Part shown: positions 1 through 8,571 of the stretch, in pieces
Layout: each line of letters begins with the position of its first letter
How positions within the stretch are numbered: the stretch's first letter is position 1
Source: Acidobacteriota bacterium
GTDB lineage: Bacteria > Acidobacteriota > Vicinamibacteria > Vicinamibacterales > UBA2999
Length of the DNA stretch: 64,000 nt
Assembly (NCBI GenBank): GCA_016871195.1
Contig: VFZN01000005.1
Span: 62,001 to 126,000 of the forward strand
Direction: 5' to 3'
Notes under the pieces: generated by a model
The model's input: the letters and a program-made list of their open reading frames with translations, nothing else
What the model was told of the DNA's origin: nothing
The model's database searches: none
Made by a program: the position numbers and the translations under genes

Positions 1-104
1 CCCACAAGCAGGAAGCGGGGCAGGCCGGTGCCAATGTCAACCTCGACGCTGACCGGATGGGCCTCGATGCCGATGACCGTAGCACTCTGAACGGTGGCAA
101 GCAT
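1..104 (-). CDS. YifB/ComM-family Mg-chelatase-like AAA ATPase, N-terminal fragment
   Basis: Only the first 34 residues lie in the window. Reading leftward from the ATG at 104-102, the peptide begins MLATVQSATVIGIEAHPVSV and continues to GTGLPRFLLVG. This is the typical opening of the YifB/ComM family (a short strand around 'GIEAHPV.VEVDI', then 'GLP.F.LVG'). Family members are AAA+ ATPases related to magnesium chelatase subunit I; ComM is a helicase acting on branched DNA in natural transformation. A GGGAGC motif directly before the ATG serves as ribosome binding site. The AAA core lies beyond the window edge, so function rests on the N-terminus alone. Confidence 0.75.
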   Translation of the reverse strand, partial: MLATVQSATVIGIEAHPVSVEVDIGTGLPRFLLV

Positions 105-188
105 GCTCCCGGGTAGAGCAAGAGTCGCGCCAGTCCTGGACGGCCAATCACTCTGGTGGGATTCCGCAGCGGCGGCGACGGGCACACG

Positions 189-216
189 GTAACAACTGCC
201 TAGTGACCGCCGTCAA
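189..216 (-). promoter_or_regulatory. Weak sigma-70 promoter candidate for the yifB-like gene
   Basis: On the minus strand TTGACG (216-211) is followed after 16 bases by TGTTAC (194-189). The -35 box is good and the -10 box is poor. It lies in the 143-bp gap upstream of the yifB-like start at 104. The rest of this gap (105-247) shows no other gene or repeat. Confidence 0.25.
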
Positions 217-247
217 CAGGTGGCGACAACTGCCGAAGGTGTGTGGG

Positions 248-1999
248 TTAGTCGTTGGCGTCGCGTTCAGACTGAATTACCAACCGCGTACCTATCGCGA
301 GGGCTGAGGACGTCAGGCGGTTCCACGTCTTGAGGCTGTCGACTGATACGCGGTGGCGACGAGCGATGCTGCTCAGAGTGTCGCCCTTGCGCACCCGGTA
401 GATGACACGGGTGGTGGCGGTGGCGCGCGAGGGGCGGAGGGACGCGGGTTCTGCGAGGGTGAGTGCCGTCTGTGGCAAGGGGGCGCCGGCCGCGCGTGCC
501 AGCAGCGCGGCGGTCGGCATGCGCGGCACCAGCAGACGTTGCCCAGGTGCCAAGCGTGCCGAGGTGCGGAGGTGGTTGGCGTCCGCCAGGTCCGCGCGAG
601 CGACGCGATGCCTTCGGGCGACGGCGGCCAGCGTCTCGCCACGCTTCACCGTGTGCCACTGAAGTGCATTGAGCTGATGCGGCTCGGCAGCGGCGAGCCC
701 CGCTTTCACGGCGTCGGCCGTGCCGAGGGGCACCCGGACGCTATACTCGCCAGGCCGGATCGGCGTAGTCCATCGACGCAGTTCCGGATTGAGCTGCTGA
801 ATTGTGTCGACCGAGGTCGATGTCCACTCGGCGACCCGCCGCAGGTCCACGGCTGGGGGCAGTGTCACAGTCTCGGTGCGCGTCACCGGCCAGGCGGGAA
901 TATCGAAGCCATACTGTGCGGGGTTCCTCGCAATGAGGGTCGCCGCCAGAATCATGGGCACGTAATCGCGCGTCTCCCGCGGCAGGTAGCGTGTGGTCGC
1001 CGTGAGCGACCAGAAATCGGTGTTGCCGCTGCGCTTCATGGCGCGCTGCACGCGACCAGGGCCCCCGTTGTACGACGCCATGGCCAGGTGCCAGTTATCG
1101 AACATGCCGTACAGCGTCTTGAAGTAGCGTGCGGCCGCCACCGTGGATTTCTCCGGATCGGCCCGCTCATCAAGAAACCAGTCAGCCTGGAGTCCGTTCT
1201 CGAGCGCCGTGCCGCGCATGAACTGCCAGATGCCCCGAGCGCGCGTACGGGAGAGGGCCGACGTCTTGAAGGCACTTTCGACCAGGGGCACGAAGGCCAG
1301 GTCGGTGGGAAGACCTTCTGACTGGAACACATCGCGGACCATCGGCAGATACTGGGCGCCTCGCGCGAGCCCTTCCGTTAGGAACTCTCGCAATCGCCCC
1401 TGGAAAATTTCCACCCAGCGCAGGACCCGATCGTCGGAGGGGATGGGCAGGTCGTGCTCGGTTGTTTGCAGGTCGACCGCCACCGCCGACGCGGTCACCG
1501 CCGCGGGCGCAGCGCCGTCGCTGTTGTCGAGAGCGAGCAGCGTATCGATGGACGCCGGCTCGGATCGGGTCTCAGTGAAGCCATTGCCGGTCGCCATGGC
1601 ATCCTGCTCGAGTCGTCCAATCTGATCGACCAGTCGGAAAAGATGGGCTCGCAGGCGGGGATCTCGACGTACGTCGGCCGGGGCCTCGAGCAGCGTGTCG
1701 ACCGCGGCATCGAATGCCTGGCGCGCCTCGCCCAGATGGCCCTGTGAGAGCTCCGACTGACCGCGGGTGACGTGCGAATCAGCGGTAGCTAGCCGCTCAG
1801 GCAGCGGGTCAGCCGGCGCGGATGCCGGCAGGGGCGCGAGGACCGTTTCGGTCACCGGCGAGGCCACCGGCACCGAGGGCCCCTGGGCTGTCACGGGGCC
1901 TCGCGCCGCGCAGGCGACGCCGGCCGACAGGACCAGACACAGGGTCAGGCGAGTGAGGGCTGCCCGCGTGATACGCCAGGCCGACACAACCTGCGACAT
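248..1999 (-). CDS. mltD: MltD-type membrane-bound lytic transglycosylase with LysM domains
   Basis: This 583-residue exported enzyme probably cleaves the MurNAc-GlcNAc bond of peptidoglycan non-hydrolytically. I start it at the ATG at 1999 because an N-terminal hydrophobic segment ending in LSAGVACAARG (possible lipobox at AGVAC) follows directly; an upstream extension in the same frame would overlap the aldehyde dehydrogenase gene and looks non-native. The SLT catalytic domain covers about residues 195-330, with the catalytic Glu in PLVESAF (near 241), then GIWQFM and SYNGG. Two clear LysM modules (HTVKRGETLAAVARR near 448 and YRVRKGDTLSSIARR near 532) bind peptidoglycan, and a degenerate module precedes them. 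It lies 13 bp downstream of the aldehyde dehydrogenase gene, so it could be co-transcribed with it. Confidence 0.88.
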   Translation of the reverse strand: MSQVVSAWRITRAALTRLTLCLVLSAGVACAARGPVTAQGPSVPVASPVTETVLAPLPASAPADPLPERLATADSHVTRGQSELSQGHLGEARQAFDAAVDTLLEAPADVRRDPRLRAHLFRLVDQIGRLEQDAMATGNGFTETRSEPASIDTLLALDNSDGAAPAAVTASAVAVDLQTTEHDLPIPSDDRVLRWVEIFQGRLREFLTEGLARGAQYLPMVRDVFQSEGLPTDLAFVPLVESAFKTSALSRTRARGIWQFMRGTALENGLQADWFLDERADPEKSTVAAARYFKTLYGMFDNWHLAMASYNGGPGRVQRAMKRSGNTDFWSLTATTRYLPRETRDYVPMILAATLIARNPAQYGFDIPAWPVTRTETVTLPPAVDLRRVAEWTSTSVDTIQQLNPELRRWTTPIRPGEYSVRVPLGTADAVKAGLAAAEPHQLNALQWHTVKRGETLAAVARRHRVARADLADANHLRTSARLAPGQRLLVPRMPTAALLARAAGAPLPQTALTLAEPASLRPSRATATTRVIYRVRKGDTLSSIARRHRVSVDSLKTWNRLTSSALAIGTRLVIQSERDAND

Positions 2000-2012
2000 C
2001 GGTCTCACGCTA

Positions 2013-3716
2013 TCACTCGGGTCGTCGGGGTGCAACGGCGGCCGGCGCCGCAACGGTGACGCCAACCAATCGGAGCACCTGCGTCCCCTCCGCCATGTCC
2101 CTGGCCGCGGGCGTGATGATCGTCCACTGATCGACCGCAATGGTCCTGCCCTGTGCCAGCGCCAGGCGGATATCGTCTTCGCAGACGACCCGGGCGGAAG
2201 GTTGCGGTTCGCTGTGCGGCGGGGAGTCAGACAGGGCAGGCACCGCCTCCTGCCGATAACCCTTCCGGTCGAGGAACCGTTCGACCTCCACCCGCAGCGG
2301 ATCCGGCGCGTCGATGCGGGCGCCGGGCGTCACAGGCCTGATGCCGTAGGCTAGACGTTTGAGATTCAGCAGGTGTCGCGGAGTGATGTTGTCCGACGTG
2401 CTGTTGCCTCCGAGGCCACCGCAGCCGAGCGTCAGAGCCGGCGGCAGGCCAGTGGTGAGACCAATCGACCCATGCGTGGTGGGCGTGTTGACGACGATTC
2501 GAAAGGCGGGCTTGTGCAGCCCGAATTCCAGAATGACCGACTCGGTGGTTGAGTGAATTGACATCGTGTGGCCGAGGCCACCGTAGCGGAGAATCTGCTG
2601 GCAGCGTTCGCACCCTTCACGCCAGTCGTTCACCACGTAGTACGACAGCACCGGACACAGCTTTTCGATCGACAGGGGAAAGTCACGTCCGACGCCGGCC
2701 ACCTCGGCGATGAGGACTCGGGTGCCCGGAGGCACGGTTAGTCCTGCGCGGGCCGCGATGGTGACGGCGCTTCGTCCGACCAGGTCTGGGGCAGGCAACC
2801 GGCGCGGCGTGACCAGCACCGCCGCGAGGGCGTCCGCGTCTGCGGCGGACAGGAAATGCGCGCCTTCCTGGTGCAGCGCATCCCGCAGCGCACCGTCGAC
2901 GGCTCGGTCGACGACCACCGAGTTCGGTGATGAGCACAGCACGCCGTTGTCAAAGCACTTACCGAGCACGATGTCCCTCGCTGCCTGCGTCAGGTCGGCG
3001 CTCGACTCGACGTAGCAGGGGGCGTTGCCTGGGCCGACCCCATAGGCAGGCTTGCCAGTGCTGTAGGCCGCGCGCACCAGGCCCATGCCCCCCGTGGCGA
3101 GAATGAGCGCAACACCCTTCGCCCGCATCAGGGCATCCGTGCCGGCCAGTGTGACGGTCGTCATCCAGCCGATGGCTTCCTCTGGAAGACCTGCGGCCAC
3201 GGCTGCCACCTTCATAAGCGACGCCGTCTGCTCAATGGCGCGGGCGGCGGACGGATGAGGACTCACGATTACGGCACACCGGGCCTTGATGCAGATGAGC
3301 AGCTTGTAGATGGTGGTCGACGTGGGATTCGTAGACGGAATGATGGCAGCGACCACTCCGAACGGCTCTGCGATTTCCACCACACCCAGATCAGGGTCGC
3401 GGTTGACCACACCCACGGTGCGCATGGGCCGGATGTACGCGTGCACATCCCGGGCGGCGAACAGGTTTTTCTGCACCTTGTCTGCCACCACACCGAATCC
3501 GGTCTCATCGACGGCGAGCCTGGCCAGTGACTCGGCGTGGGGAATCACCGCTGCGGCCATGGCATCGACGATGGCATCGATCTGGGATTGGGAGAGTTCC
3601 CCCAGCCTGACCTGAGCCTGCCGGGCCCGGCCGACGAGGGGCTCGACCTCGGCCATGGACGCGGCGTCGCGCGCACTGGCCCCAACGGGAACCGGGGATG
3701 AGGAACTGGTGGTCAC
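2013..3716 (-). CDS. CoA-acylating aldehyde dehydrogenase (EutE/PduP type) with C-terminal extension
   Basis: This 567-residue enzyme should convert an aldehyde to acyl-CoA with NAD+ and CoA, as EutE and PduP do inside microcompartments. The start is a GTG overlapping the TGA of the shell gene (GTGA); an internal ATG at 3656 is the alternative. The cofactor region reads [17 protein letters not shown], and the catalytic cysteine (near residue 261) sits in [12 protein letters not shown], matching the family's FDNG..CAS motif. EutE/PduP are about 465 residues long. Here roughly 90 extra residues follow: a Pro/Ser linker, then [11 protein letters not shown] and [10 protein letters not shown], a small-domain signature that I associate from memory with other BMC enzymes. 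The first 20 residues (Ser/Pro rich) could act in encapsulation. The substrate is unknown; no aldehyde-producing lyase or aldolase is visible in the window. Confidence 0.85.
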   Translation of the reverse strand: MTTSSSSPVPVGASARDAASMAEVEPLVGRARQAQVRLGELSQSQIDAIVDAMAAAVIPHAESLARLAVDETGFGVVADKVQKNLFAARDVHAYIRPMRTVGVVNRDPDLGVVEIAEPFGVVAAIIPSTNPTSTTIYKLLICIKARCAVIVSPHPSAARAIEQTASLMKVAAVAAGLPEEAIGWMTTVTLAGTDALMRAKGVALILATGGMGLVRAAYSTGKPAYGVGPGNAPCYVESSADLTQAARDIVLGKCFDNGVLCSSPNSVVVDRAVDGALRDALHQEGAHFLSAADADALAAVLVTPRRLPAPDLVGRSAVTIAARAGLTVPPGTRVLIAEVAGVGRDFPLSIEKLCPVLSYYVVNDWREGCERCQQILRYGGLGHTMSIHSTTESVILEFGLHKPAFRIVVNTPTTHGSIGLTTGLPPALTLGCGGLGGNSTSDNITPRHLLNLKRLAYGIRPVTPGARIDAPDPLRVEVERFLDRKGYRQEAVPALSDSPPHSEPQPSARVVCEDDIRLALAQGRTIAVDQWTIITPAARDMAEGTQVLRLVGVTVAAPAAVAPRRPE

Positions 3717-3994
3717 CGGGGCGGCAGCAGGCGTTCGACGTCCGGGTGCGGACGCGGGATGACGTGCACCGAAATCAGCTCGCCAACGCGTCGCGCAGCC
3801 GCGGCGCCGGCATCGACCGCAGCCTTCACCGCGCCCACGTCTCCGCGAACCAGCACCGTGACGTAACCGGCACCGATGTATTCGCTGCTCAGCAGCGATA
3901 CATGTGCCGTCTTGACCATCGCATCGGCGGCCTCGACCGCACCGATGAATCCGCGGGTTTCGACCAGACCGAGGGCGTCGCGGGGGATATCCAT
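3713..3994 (-). CDS. Bacterial microcompartment shell protein, single BMC domain (EutM/PduA/CcmK type)
   Basis: The 93-residue product is one complete BMC domain: [21 protein letters not shown] at the start, a conserved Lys (K28) in AMVKTA, a pore-loop-like IGAG at 40-43, [13 protein letters not shown], and a C-terminal [10 protein letters not shown]. Such proteins form hexagonal tiles of protein-shelled organelles that hold toxic aldehyde intermediates. The gene overlaps the aldehyde dehydrogenase gene by four bases, implying coupled translation and a shared compartment. No pentameric vertex (EutN/CcmL) protein or trimeric shell protein occurs in the window, so a closed shell would need genes elsewhere. 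Identification of the domain is firm; which compartment it belongs to is not known. Confidence 0.93.
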   Translation of the reverse strand: MDIPRDALGLVETRGFIGAVEAADAMVKTAHVSLLSSEYIGAGYVTVLVRGDVGAVKAAVDAGAAAARRVGELISVHVIPRPHPDVERLLPPR

Positions 3995-4005
3995 GAGCAG
4001 CGATC

Positions 4006-4035
4006 ATGATATTCTTACCAATCGACCCTATGCAA
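4006..4035 (-). promoter_or_regulatory. Promoter candidate for the shell protein/aldehyde dehydrogenase operon
   Basis: On the minus strand TTGCAT (4035-4030) and TATCAT (4011-4006) are separated by 18 bases. The -10 box matches five of six consensus bases and ends 11 bases before the shell-protein ATG at 3994, giving a very short leader. On the opposite strand the same 35-bp gap holds an extended -10-like TGATATTCT (4007-4015) ahead of the lipoprotein start at 4030. Confidence 0.4.
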
Positions 4036-4920
4036 CGACGACTCCTTTTGCAGATGTGCGCCATCGGCACCCTAACGGCTGCGATGGCGGCGGTAGCTGG
4101 CTGCGGCAGCACTGATCGTCGCGGCCCTGCGGTGGCTTCGATGACAGTCTCACTGTCGCGTCCACGCGTGGCGCTCGGCAGTCCGGTGGATATCACGTAT
4201 CGGTTCACGGTGGCAGCCGACGCACCGGACCTGGCAGGGCGCAAAGTCTTCGTGCATGTCCTCGATGCGAACGAGGAACTGCTGTTCACCGACGACCATG
4301 ACCCGACGCCGCTCACAGCCGAATGGAAACCCGGCCAGACCATCGAGTACACCAGAACGGTGTTCATTCCGAGGTTTCCGTACCTGGGGGCCGCTCAGGT
4401 GGTCGGCGGCTTGTATGATCCGGGCAACGGTGCCCGTGAGGTGCTGAGCAACAGCGATCGCGGCGACCACTCGTACGCGCTGGCCGCCTTCGAATTGGCG
4501 CCGCAGTCGGAGAACGTCTTCCTCGTGTACAGGGACGGCTGGCATCCCGCAGAGGTCGTCACCGAGGGCGAACAGCGCACCGAATGGCAGTGGACCAGGA
4601 AGGAGGCCACCATGGGCTTCCGAAACCCGCGCCGGGACGTGACACTGGTGCTGCAGGTGGACAACCCCAACCGCGCCGCCTCTGCCGCGCGCGCGCTTGA
4701 GGTCAGGCTCGGCGACCAGGTGATTGCCACAATTGCGGTGGCCCGCTCAAGTCCGACGGTTCACAAGGTATCCATCTCCGCTGCACAGCTCGGACAGGCG
4801 GAGATGGTTGAATTGAGGTTCGTGGCGGACCAGACGGTCGTGCCGGCAGCCGACCCAGGTTCGGGCAGCAGCGATGCCCGCGACCTGGGCGTGCGGGTCT
4901 TCCACGCCTTCATTCAGTAG
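4030..4920 (+). CDS. Putative lipoprotein of unknown function
   Basis: I do not recognise a named family. The 296-residue product starts at the ATG at 4030, which gives a compact signal (MQRRLLLQMC...) ending in the lipobox VAGC with the acylated Cys at residue 25. The mature part looks all-beta: an early stretch (SLSRPRVALGSPVDITYRF, then KVFVHVLDANEELLF and TDDHDPTPL) resembles an immunoglobulin-like domain, and the second half (VTLVLQVDNPN..., LEVRLGDQVIATIAV) a second beta-sandwich. It is transcribed away from the microcompartment operon and ends 12 bp before the second transglycosylase, so the two may form a small envelope operon. A role in envelope maintenance is only a guess. Confidence 0.7.
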   Translation: MQRRLLLQMCAIGTLTAAMAAVAGCGSTDRRGPAVASMTVSLSRPRVALGSPVDITYRFTVAADAPDLAGRKVFVHVLDANEELLFTDDHDPTPLTAEWKPGQTIEYTRTVFIPRFPYLGAAQVVGGLYDPGNGAREVLSNSDRGDHSYALAAFELAPQSENVFLVYRDGWHPAEVVTEGEQRTEWQWTRKEATMGFRNPRRDVTLVLQVDNPNRAASAARALEVRLGDQVIATIAVARSSPTVHKVSISAAQLGQAEMVELRFVADQTVVPAADPGSGSSDARDLGVRVFHAFIQ

Positions 4921-4932
4921 CGCTCCCCATTC

Positions 4933-5626
4933 ATGCCGCAGGGCGCCGCCGTCCGCATCATTTCCTGCCTCTCGGGGATGCTGATCGGCCAGGCGACGCC
5001 GACCTTGGCTGATCGTCTGGTGCTCGTCACCGGCCGCGCGATGGTCGTGGCCTCTGCGAGCCTCGACGGAGACGTCTGGATGGTGCGGTTGCGGTCCGGG
5101 GGCCAGGCCCGTATCCGGGCTTCACTGGTGCGCGACGTTGAGTATCGGGACGACATGCCCGCTGATGCGCCGGGAATGGTGGATGCACCGGCGTCAGGCC
5201 CATCGGCGCCTGCCCAGACCGCGCCACGGGCCTCCATCCGTGAGGACCGGTTGGTGCGACCGTTCGCGGCGCTCGTCGAGCGCGCCGCTGCAGTGCACGG
5301 CGTCGATCACGCGCTTGTGCACGCAGTGATTCAGGCCGAGTCGAACTATCAGCCACGTGCCAGGTCTCCCAAGGGAGCCAAGGGGCTCATGCAATTGATG
5401 CCGGACACGGCACGGGCCTACGGGTTGCGCGACCCCTATTGACCCGGCCTCGAACATTGATGCCGGTGTCCGACACCTTCGCTCCCTGCTCGACCGCTTC
5501 GATCTGCGTCTGGCGCTGGCGGCCTACAACGCCGGTACGGGTGCGGTGGAGCGCGCTCGGGGCGTGCCGCCCTTTGCCGAGACGAGTCGCTACGTCACGC
5601 GCGTGCTGGCCCTGATGGAACGGTAG
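4933..5626 (+). pseudogene. Lytic transglycosylase (SLT domain) interrupted by a +1 frameshift
   Basis: Reading from ATG 4933, the protein has a weak signal segment, a small N-terminal domain (residues 25-75), a Pro/Ala linker and then an SLT domain with catalytic Glu136 in IQAESNYQPRA and the [14 protein letters not shown] motif. It stops at TGA 5440-5442 after DPY. Moving one base forward at 5441 restores the family sequence ([17 protein letters not shown], then [14 protein letters not shown] and [13 protein letters not shown]), ending at TAG 5624-5626. Homologues usually read DPFDP at the junction, so CCCTATTGAC probably carries one extra base compared with CCCTTTGAC. Without it the enzyme would be about 230 residues. 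This is either a young pseudogene or an assembly error; the downstream half shows no other decay. Confidence 0.8.
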
Positions 5627-5686
5627 ACCCACGGTCACCGGCAGTGCGTGATTTCGTGTAACATCGTCCTCGTCAGCCTGTTACCG

Positions 5687-6904
5687 ATGGAATACCGCTG
5701 CTGGCTCGGCACACCGTCGGGCGAGATCATCGAAAGCGTCTACGTCGCGCCCTCTGAGGCTGCCCTCCGGCAGGAACTCGAGGACAAGGGCCTGCACGTG
5801 TTGTCCCTGCGGGCGCAGACCGGGCTGGCCGCATTTTCGCTGCGTCGCCGGTCGGCCGCGATTCCCCGTCACGAATTCCTAGTGTTCAACCAGGAACTGG
5901 CCACCCTCCTCAAGGCCGGCATGCCCCTGGTGCAGTCGCTTGAGATTCTCCGGGTGCGACTGTCCCATCCGGTCTTCAAGTCGGTGCTCGATGACATCCA
6001 CCAGAAGGTCCGGGCAGGCACGGCGCTGTCCGACGCATTTGCGGCGCACGGTGAACTCTTTCCGTCGGTGTACACCGCGTCGCTGATGGCAGGCGAGCGA
6101 TCGGGCAACCTCGATGCGGTCCTGCGCCGCTTTGTCTCTTACTCCAGAGTCATCGATACGGTTCGTGCCAGGACCAAATCGGCCCTCATCTACCCGGTGA
6201 TCCTCATCGGCCTGGCGTTTGCGCTGGTCAGCATCATTGCGGTCAAGGTCGTGCCGAGTTTCGCCGAGTTCTATGCCAGCTTCGATGCCGAGCTCCCGCT
6301 GGCGACGCGCGCCATCATCGCGGTGTCGGATGTGATTCGGGGACAGTTTCTCCTGATCATCGCTGCCGTGTTCGGTGCCACGGTGGCCGCGGTGACGTGG
6401 CTGCGCCAGCCGGGCCAGCAGGCGCGGCTCGATCGCTGGCTGCTGTCGGCGCCATTGGTGGGCCAGCCACTGCACAAGTTCGCAACGTCACAGCTTGCCC
6501 GCACACTTGCGACACTGCTCGGCGGAGGCATTCCCCTGGTGCACGCGCTCGACATTGCCGCCAAGTCAACCGGGAACCGTCATCTCGGCGACGAACTGGT
6601 GGTGGTCGCCCAGCGTGTGCGCGAGGGACAGGGATTCGCCGCCACGCTGGCGAGCCGGGGCACGGTGCCCGATGTCGCGCTCAAGATGATCGATGTTGGC
6701 GAGTCGACTGGCGCGCTGCACGAGATGCTCAACAGCCTCGCCGATTTCTACGACGAGGAGATAGAGACGGCCGTCTCCAGGTTTGTAGCCCTCATTGAGC
6801 CTGCGCTGCTGGTGGTCATGGGCATCGTCATTGCGGCGGTCGTGCTGGCACTCTACATGCCGATCTTCCAGCTGAGTTCCGTGGTGGGAGGGGGCGGTTC
6901 ATGA
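5687..6904 (+). CDS. gspF: Type II secretion/type IV pilus inner-membrane platform protein (GspF/PilC family)
   Basis: The 405-residue polytopic protein contains two GspF domains. The start at ATG 5687 gives MEYRCWLGTPSGEI, a normal family N-terminus. The first repeat includes FNQELATLLKAGMPLVQSLEIL and SAGERSGNL-like LMAGERSGNLDAVL; the second includes LARTLATLLGGGIPLVHAL and MIDVGESTGALHEM. Hydrophobic helices follow each repeat (SALIYPVILIGLAFALVSII and PALLVVMGIVIAAVVLALYM). The protein forms the membrane base through which the ATPase drives pseudopilus assembly. It overlaps the next gene by four bases (ATGA) and opens the operon that runs to 14822. GspF and PilC cannot be told apart by sequence here. 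Confidence 0.9.
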   Translation: MEYRCWLGTPSGEIIESVYVAPSEAALRQELEDKGLHVLSLRAQTGLAAFSLRRRSAAIPRHEFLVFNQELATLLKAGMPLVQSLEILRVRLSHPVFKSVLDDIHQKVRAGTALSDAFAAHGELFPSVYTASLMAGERSGNLDAVLRRFVSYSRVIDTVRARTKSALIYPVILIGLAFALVSIIAVKVVPSFAEFYASFDAELPLATRAIIAVSDVIRGQFLLIIAAVFGATVAAVTWLRQPGQQARLDRWLLSAPLVGQPLHKFATSQLARTLATLLGGGIPLVHALDIAAKSTGNRHLGDELVVVAQRVREGQGFAATLASRGTVPDVALKMIDVGESTGALHEMLNSLADFYDEEIETAVSRFVALIEPALLVVMGIVIAAVVLALYMPIFQLSSVVGGGGS

Positions 6905-8571
6905 ACCAGGTGACCCCACGCGAGACCGACCTGCTGGATCCGGACACCCTCATCAATGAGGGCGACGGGGACATCGGGGAAGCGGCGCGGGCTGAAGACG
7001 TGGCCCAGGCCCGACGGCTGGCCGAGCGCTATCGGCTCGACTTCCTCGACATGAACGCGTTCCGGATCGACCAGGAGCTGTTCCGCTCGATTCCCGCCGA
7101 CCTGATGCTGCGCTACGGGTTCATCCCCAGCCAGCGGGACGGCAAGACGACGGTCATCGTGGTCTCTGATCCGAGCGATCTGCCGATGATCGACGAGCTC
7201 AGCGGCCTGCTCGGCACACCCGTTCGCGTGATGGTCGGGGCGCGCAGCGCGATTGAGTCCATCCTCAAGAAGAGCGAAAGCTCGCAGCGGCTGCTGGACG
7301 AGGCCACGCAGGAGTTTCAACTGCAGGTGCTGCGCGAGGACGAGAGCGGCGACGAGCAGTTAAGCCTCGAGCGCCTCACGAGCGATGACAGCCCGATCAT
7401 CAAGCTCGTGCACCGCACCATCTTCACGGCCATCCAACGGCGGGCCAGCGACATCCACATCGAAACCCAGGACGATGCCGTCTACGTGAAATATCGGGTC
7501 GACGGCGTGCTGCAGCCAGCCATGCGCCCCATCGCCAAACGCTTCCACGGCGCGATCATCTCGCGTATCAAGGTGATGGCCGAACTCGACATCGCCGAAA
7601 AGCGAGTGCCGCAGGACGGACGCTTCAAGCTTCGGGTCCCCGGGGGCAAGACCATCGACTTCCGTGTCTCGGTCATGCCGTGCGCGCACGGCGAAGACTC
7701 GGTGATTCGCATTCTCGACAAACAGTCGATCAGCGAGCAATTTACTGAGCTGCGGCTCGACATTCTGGGCTTTCCCGACCGCGAACTGATCCGCTTCCGG
7801 AAGTTCATCCGCGAACCGTACGGCATGGTGCTCGTGACCGGACCGACAGGGTCGGGCAAGACGACGTCGCTCTATGCGGCGCTTGCGGAAATCCGCTCGC
7901 CGGAAGACAAAATTATCACCATTGAAGATCCGGTGGAGTATCAGCTGCGAGGCGTCACACAGATCCCCGTCAACGAGAAAAAGGGGCTCACCTTTGCACG
8001 TGGGCTGCGCTCGATTCTGCGTCATGACCCCGACAAGATCATGGTGGGTGAAATCCGCGACCCTGAGACGGCGCAGATCGCCATCCAGTCGGCGCTCACC
8101 GGTCACCTCGTGTTCACCACGGTGCACGCCAACAACGTGTTTGACGTGCTGGGTCGCTTCCTCAATATGGGCGTCGAACCGTATCAGTTCATCTCGGCAC
8201 TGAACTGTGTCATGGCGCAGAGGCTCGTACGGCGTATCTGTGACCATTGCCGACGCCCGGTCCGGCTCGAACCCGATGTGCTGCGCGAGGCGGCGATGGA
8301 GCCAGAGCTTTCCGAGACGCACACGTTTTACGAAGGTGCTGGCTGCGTCGAGTGCGGAGGCACCGGTTTCAAGGGCCGCATGGCCATCTGTGAACTGCTC
8401 GACCTGACCGACCACATCCGCGAGGTGATCCTCGACAGGCGTCCCATCTCGGAAGTCAAGCGGGCCGCACGGGCGCAGGGCACGCGCCTGCTGCGCGAAT
8501 CTGCCGTCGAGCGCGTGATGCACGGTTTGACGACCCTGCGTGAAGTCAACAAGGTGACGTTCGTCGAATGA
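6901..8571 (+). CDS. gspE: Secretion/pilus assembly ATPase (GspE/PilB family)
   Basis: A 556-residue cytoplasmic hexameric ATPase that powers pseudopilin polymerisation. An N-terminal MshEN/T2SSE_N-like domain (DVAQARRLAERYRLDFLDM, IPADLMLRYGFIP) precedes the motor. Walker A is GPTGSGKTTS near 314-323, the Asp box ITIEDPVEYQ follows, Walker B lies in KIMVGEIRDPETA near 379, and the His box is TGHLVFTTVHANN. A zinc-binding tetracysteine motif is present (CDHC near 447 and CVEC near 482), as is normal for GspE and PilB. It overlaps gspF and the PilM-like gene by ATGA junctions. All catalytic motifs look intact. Confidence 0.93.
   Translation: MNQVTPRETDLLDPDTLINEGDGDIGEAARAEDVAQARRLAERYRLDFLDMNAFRIDQELFRSIPADLMLRYGFIPSQRDGKTTVIVVSDPSDLPMIDELSGLLGTPVRVMVGARSAIESILKKSESSQRLLDEATQEFQLQVLREDESGDEQLSLERLTSDDSPIIKLVHRTIFTAIQRRASDIHIETQDDAVYVKYRVDGVLQPAMRPIAKRFHGAIISRIKVMAELDIAEKRVPQDGRFKLRVPGGKTIDFRVSVMPCAHGEDSVIRILDKQSISEQFTELRLDILGFPDRELIRFRKFIREPYGMVLVTGPTGSGKTTSLYAALAEIRSPEDKIITIEDPVEYQLRGVTQIPVNEKKGLTFARGLRSILRHDPDKIMVGEIRDPETAQIAIQSALTGHLVFTTVHANNVFDVLGRFLNMGVEPYQFISALNCVMAQRLVRRICDHCRRPVRLEPDVLREAAMEPELSETHTFYEGAGCVECGGTGFKGRMAICELLDLTDHIREVILDRRPISEVKRAARAQGTRLLRESAVERVMHGLTTLREVNKVTFVE

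Noticed and set aside
353-1321. A 322-codon plus-strand frame opposite the MltD gene
   Set aside because: It mirrors a well-supported transglycosylase gene; its translation is Arg/Gly/His rich with no family motif or signal. High-GC genomes give many such antisense frames.
3717-4367. N-terminal extension of the aldehyde dehydrogenase up to 4367
   Set aside because: It would run through the shell-protein gene and the lipoprotein gene in other frames, and its translation is unlike any dehydrogenase. The GTG at 3716 overlapping the shell stop is better.
5436-5446. Programmed +1 frameshift like prfB
   Set aside because: The UGA-C context fits, but the preceding UAU would re-pair poorly as AUU and no Shine-Dalgarno-like element lies just upstream. 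A one-base error or mutation is simpler.
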